Origin: Clostridiales bacterium UBA1763 | Lineage (GTDB): Bacteria; Bacillota; Clostridia; Oscillospirales; Oscillospiraceae | Direction of reading: 5' to 3' | Length of the DNA stretch: 15,181 nt | NCBI GenBank assembly: GCA_002314685.1 | Contig: DCHB01000047.1 | Location: 1 to 15,181 of the forward strand | Shown: in pieces, positions 12,312-15,181 of the stretch | How the letters are laid out: each line of letters begins with the position of its first letter | Numbering within the stretch: the stretch's first letter is position 1 | Program-made: the position numbers and the translations under genes | Notes under the pieces: model-generated | What the model was told of the DNA's origin: nothing | The model's input: the letters and a program-made list of their open reading frames with translations, nothing else | The model's database searches: none

Positions 12312-14008
12312 ACGCAAAAGAGATATTTCTGGAAATGTTAAAGCCCGACGGCAAGCCCGACAGACAGCTTGTTCAGTACGAGGCTCTTAATCTCTGGCTT
12401 TTTGACCCCGTAAACGGCTATCTCATGAACGGTCGTCACCCCGGCATGACAGGCAAGGACCATTGGGGCGTAACGATTGCATGGCCCGCTGACCATCCCG
12501 GACAGCAGCCCATCGTAAACGATGAGACCAAGGTGCTCAAGGATATAACCCATTGGAGAGACTATGTCACAGCTCCCGATGTTGAGGCAAACTGCCAGCA
12601 GGGCTGGGAGGAGTGCATCGCCGCGGCAAGAGCCGCAACGGGAGATGAGAAGCTTCTCTGCGCATTCTCGGGCACGGGACTTTTTGAGGAATGCCATTTC
12701 CTCATGGGTTTTGCTGATACACTGACAAATCTTTATGAGCATCCGCAGGAGATGCACGAGCTGATTGACTACATCTGCGAGTTCAAGCTCAAGGTCTTAA
12801 AGCTTTACTGCGAGAAGTTCAAGCCCGATGCAATTTTCTTCCACGATGACTGGGGCACAAAGACTCAGCTTTTCATGTCTCCCGACATGTGGCGTGAGTT
12901 CTTCAAGGAGCCCTACAGAAGAATATACAGCTATATCCGTTCACAGGGCTTAATCGCAATCCACCATGCCGACTCCTACCTCGCACCTATCGTTGAGGAT
13001 ATGGTCGAGATAGGCATACAGTGCTGGCAGGGTGTTCTGCCCGAGAATAACATCCCCGAGCTTCAGGAGAGACTTCAGGGCAAGATGATTCTCATGGGCG
13101 GTATCGGCGCAAGCATAGACACTCCCGACTCCACCGAGGAAGAGATAAGAGAGTATGTCAAGAAGGCACTTAACGAGTATTGCCCGGGCGGTCATTTCAT
13201 CCCGTCTATCACCTACGGTCTTGCGGGCACTATATTCCCCCATGTTGACCCGATTATCGACGATGAGATAAAGAAATACAACAGCGCAGTGCACATGCCC
13301 AAGAAGACGGTCACAGAGGCACGCCGCACGGCAAGAGTCGCGGCAAAGACCGTCAAGACTGAGGAAGCGGCAGAGACTGATGTAATCACCGCAATCGGTG
13401 CAGCTCTTGTTAAGGGACAGAAAAAGAAGACCTCCGCACTTGTTGCTCAGGCACTTGAAGAGGGCAAGAGCGCCGCAGATATACTCAACAACGGTCTTGT
13501 TGCAGGCATGACAAAGCTCGGCGAGGATTTCTCCGCGGGCAAGGCATTCGTACCCGAAATGCTCATGGCGGCAAAATGTATGTATGATGCAATGGCAATT
13601 CTCAAGCCCCTGCTTGCTGACAGCGGCGCAAAGGCGGCGGGCAAGGCGGTTATGGGTACCGTCAAGGGCGACCTGCACGATATAGGCAAGAACATAGTAA
13701 AGATTATGTTCGAGGGCAGCGGCATTGAGGTCATAGACCTTGGCGTTGACTCAAGCGCAGAGGACTTTGTAAACACAGCAAAGGAGCAAGGCTGTAATAT
13801 TATCGCCTGCTCGTCACTGCTGACAACCTCTATGAACGAGATGTCAAGAGTTGTTGAGCTTGCAAAGGAAGCGGGCATAAGAGACAGCGTCAAGATAATG
13901 ATAGGCGGCGCACCCACCTCTCAGGAATTCTGCGACAGAATAGGCGCAGACTACTACACTCCCGATGCGGCATCCTGCGCACGTGCCGCGGCAGAATTAC
14001 TGGCATAA
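12308..14008 (+). CDS. UroD-type methyltransferase fused to corrinoid-binding protein
   Basis: A 566-residue two-part protein with GGAG about 8 nt before the ATG. Residues 1-330 are a uroporphyrinogen-decarboxylase-like barrel of the MtaA/MtbA methyltransferase superfamily (FFHDDWGT at 177-184, FIPSITYGLAG at 297-307). A charged, alanine-rich linker (about 331-357) leads to a MetH/MtaC-type corrinoid module. This has a helical cap (about 358-445) and a Rossmann domain with DLHDIG (Asp455, His457, Gly460; His457 is the lower axial cobalt ligand), SSLLTTSM (502-509) and IGGAP (532-536). It should pick up a methyl group on the bound corrinoid. Most such systems keep the two parts on separate chains. 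The barrel lacks the obvious HxC..C zinc motif of MtaA: the corresponding site reads HHAD (219-222). The methyl donor or acceptor of this barrel is unknown. Confidence 0.92.
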   Translation: MNAKEIFLEMLKPDGKPDRQLVQYEALNLWLFDPVNGYLMNGRHPGMTGKDHWGVTIAWPADHPGQQPIVNDETKVLKDITHWRDYVTAPDVEANCQQGWEECIAAARAATGDEKLLCAFSGTGLFEECHFLMGFADTLTNLYEHPQEMHELIDYICEFKLKVLKLYCEKFKPDAIFFHDDWGTKTQLFMSPDMWREFFKEPYRRIYSYIRSQGLIAIHHADSYLAPIVEDMVEIGIQCWQGVLPENNIPELQERLQGKMILMGGIGASIDTPDSTEEEIREYVKKALNEYCPGGHFIPSITYGLAGTIFPHVDPIIDDEIKKYNSAVHMPKKTVTEARRTARVAAKTVKTEEAAETDVITAIGAALVKGQKKKTSALVAQALEEGKSAADILNNGLVAGMTKLGEDFSAGKAFVPEMLMAAKCMYDAMAILKPLLADSGAKAAGKAVMGTVKGDLHDIGKNIVKIMFEGSGIEVIDLGVDSSAEDFVNTAKEQGCNIIACSSLLTTSMNEMSRVVELAKEAGIRDSVKIMIGGAPTSQEFCDRIGADYYTPDAASCARAAAELLA

Positions 14009-14022
14009 GATTATTGATAAAA

Positions 14023-14058
14023 AGCGATTGCAGTTTTGTACTGCAATCGCTTTTTTTA
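14023..14058 (+). terminator. Rho-independent terminator after the corrinoid methyltransferase
   Basis: AGCGATTGCAGT (14023-14034), loop TTTGT, ACTGCAATCGCT (14040-14051), then a run of T. Four A residues before the stem can extend it by pairing with the T-tract. It lies 15 bp after the stop codon and separates this operon from the next surface-protein gene. Confidence 0.9.
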
Positions 14059-14092
14059 TGGCTTTATGGTCGGATTTGAACAAATAATGCGC

Positions 14093-14122
14093 TTGTGTTT
14101 ATCACCTGCCCTGTGATACAAT
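14093..14122 (+). promoter_or_regulatory. Possible promoter of the BspA-like gene
   Basis: TTGTGT (14093-14098), 18 bp, TACAAT (14117-14122), shortly before the ribosome binding site. The match is fair, and the position between terminator and gene is right. A transcript starting near 14129 would have a leader of only about 20 nt. Confidence 0.45.
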
Positions 14123-14150
14123 AGGCATAAAAAATCGGGAGGTTTTTCGG

Positions 14151-15181
14151 ATGAAAGCACTGAAAAAAGCACTTTGTCTTTTCCTTGCATTTGTAATGGC
14201 ATTCGGGCTTCTGCCTGCAACAGAGATTGCGGCTGAGAATACGAATACCTATACCTACTATTATCTGGCTGACGGCGGGAGTTTTAACAACCTGTTGGCA
14301 CAGTATTGCTCCACGGGTGTCAATAAAATTTCTTTCCACCAGCAAACAAAGACACCTACCGTGCCCAATGAGGGATATAAAAAGATCCCCTTTGCCCACG
14401 ATTCACATGGTTTTGAAAGTTATGACATCTGCGGCGTGCTTAATATTGCGGGGAAAAAGCTTGATATATACTGTGAAGGCTATATAGAGCCCAATTATGA
14501 CTGCGGCGGAATGTTCGAAGGAAGAACGGATCTCAAAACCGTTGACTTCGGAGGGATAGATTTTTCGAGAACAAATAATATGTCTGGCATGTTCAGTGGC
14601 TGCACTGCGATTGAGGAACTGGATCTCAGTGGCATAGATGCGTCAAATTGTTTTGGATTTTCGAGTATGTTTTATGATTGCTCAAATCTTAAAAGAATAA
14701 ATCTCGATGGGTTCGCGTGCGGCTTCTTAGGAGACCTTAACCTCAACGGGCATAAAGATTTTCAATGTATGTTCTACGGCTGCAAGAGCTTGGTAAGCCT
14801 TGATTTATCGAGCTTCGAGTTATGCGGGTGGTATGGGTATGATTGTACTGATATGCTCGCATTCAGTGGAAGCGGCACAAGCTTTGCCTGCAAAAAGCTC
14901 ATTCTCGGCGAAAATTTTCAAGTGTCAGCTGACAGCACAGGCTTGCCGGGCAACAATTGGTATAAAGGTACCGAGCCTGTTGAGAAATGGGCAATAATAG
15001 GTGCGGGCACATATACATGGGGACCTTATGAGCCCGAAGTGAGCATTTCGCTTTCATCTACGGCTGAAAATATGCTTGTCGGCAGTACGAAAACCCTCAG
15101 TGCAACGGTTGAGCCATCCACAGCGACCGTAACATGGTCGTCGTCAGATACCTCAGTTGCAACAGTCAGCAGTAAGGGCGT
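14151..15181 (+). CDS. Secreted BspA/DUF285-type repeat protein with BIG2 domain (3' end outside window)
   Basis: An open frame of 343 codons from ATG 14151, preceded by GGGAGG 8 nt upstream, continues past the right edge. Residues 1-28 form a signal peptide (KALKKALCLFLAFVMAFGLL, then AAEN). Residues about 30-110 are unrecognised. From about 118 to 265 there are leucine-rich repeats of the DUF285/BspA surface type: MFEGRTDLKTVDF, MSGMFSGCTAIEELDLSGI, SSMFYDCSNLKRINLDGF, MFYGCKSLVSLDLSSF, and a degenerate last unit. From 296 a BIG2-type Ig-like domain begins (LSATVEPSTATVTWSSSDTS, then VATVSSKG). Such proteins are displayed on the cell surface and often bind host or partner-cell ligands. The C-terminal anchor is not visible. 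It has the same style as the giant SGNH protein at the other end, but a different module set. Confidence 0.9.
   Translation, partial: MKALKKALCLFLAFVMAFGLLPATEIAAENTNTYTYYYLADGGSFNNLLAQYCSTGVNKISFHQQTKTPTVPNEGYKKIPFAHDSHGFESYDICGVLNIAGKKLDIYCEGYIEPNYDCGGMFEGRTDLKTVDFGGIDFSRTNNMSGMFSGCTAIEELDLSGIDASNCFGFSSMFYDCSNLKRINLDGFACGFLGDLNLNGHKDFQCMFYGCKSLVSLDLSSFELCGWYGYDCTDMLAFSGSGTSFACKKLILGENFQVSADSTGLPGNNWYKGTEPVEKWAIIGAGTYTWGPYEPEVSISLSSTAENMLVGSTKTLSATVEPSTATVTWSSSDTSVATVSSKG

Noticed and set aside
12950..13678. 242-codon open frame on the minus strand
   Set aside because: It is the mirror of the UroD-corrinoid fusion gene, whose frame is supported by the DLHDIG motif; its cysteine- and leucine-rich translation is typical of a shadow frame.

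Overview
The window looks like chromosomal DNA of an anaerobic, probably gut-associated Clostridia-type Firmicute (Oscillospiraceae or a relative). The reasons are moderate G+C with A+T-rich intergenic stretches, near-consensus sigma-A promoters, GGAGG-type ribosome binding sites, very large secreted modular proteins (SGNH, Ig-like, BspA-like and InlB/Flg_new-like modules), and corrinoid methyl-transfer enzymes with a RamA-type activase. No rRNA, tRNA, CRISPR array, phage gene or classical transposase was seen. The lineage is an inference.

Layout. (1) Positions 1-4201, minus strand: the first 1400 codons of a giant secreted SGNH/GDSL hydrolase, cut off by the left edge. (2) About 4365-5069: a compact repeat cassette. 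It holds one small four-helix-bundle (23S rRNA intervening-sequence type) gene between inverted 58-bp arms and arrays of the heptamer GAGTGAT/A. (3) 5043-7391, minus strand: a tight three-gene operon of polyprenyl-phosphate sugar-1-phosphate transferase, HpcH/HpaI-type aldolase and D-2-hydroxyacid dehydrogenase. The last gene reads into the repeat cassette and takes its stop codon from a heptamer. (4) 7537-8925, plus strand: an adenosine deaminase family protein, divergent from the operon and ended by a bidirectional terminator. (5) 8984-14008: a divergent corrinoid methyl-transfer locus. To the left run a [2Fe-2S]/ASKHA corrinoid activase and a homocysteine S-methyltransferase. To the right run a DUF2284 Fe-S protein and a UroD-type methyltransferase fused to a corrinoid-binding domain. 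(6) 14151-end, plus strand: a second secreted surface protein with BspA/DUF285-type leucine-rich repeats followed by an Ig-like (BIG2) domain, cut off by the right edge.

How the parts may work together. The four corrinoid-locus genes resemble MetH taken apart. The homocysteine-binding half stands alone and keeps only a fragment resembling the folate (pterin) domain. The corrinoid domain is attached to a UroD-type methyltransferase, and reactivation is probably by a RamA-like activase. The simplest reading is that a methyl group from an unidentified donor goes through the fused corrinoid to homocysteine, giving methionine. This is inferred from domain content and gene order. The sugar transferase/aldolase/dehydrogenase operon suggests a surface glycan carrying an unusual 2-hydroxyacid-derived group, again an inference. 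The two most unusual signals are the repeat-framed four-helix-bundle cassette and the dismantled MetH-like locus.
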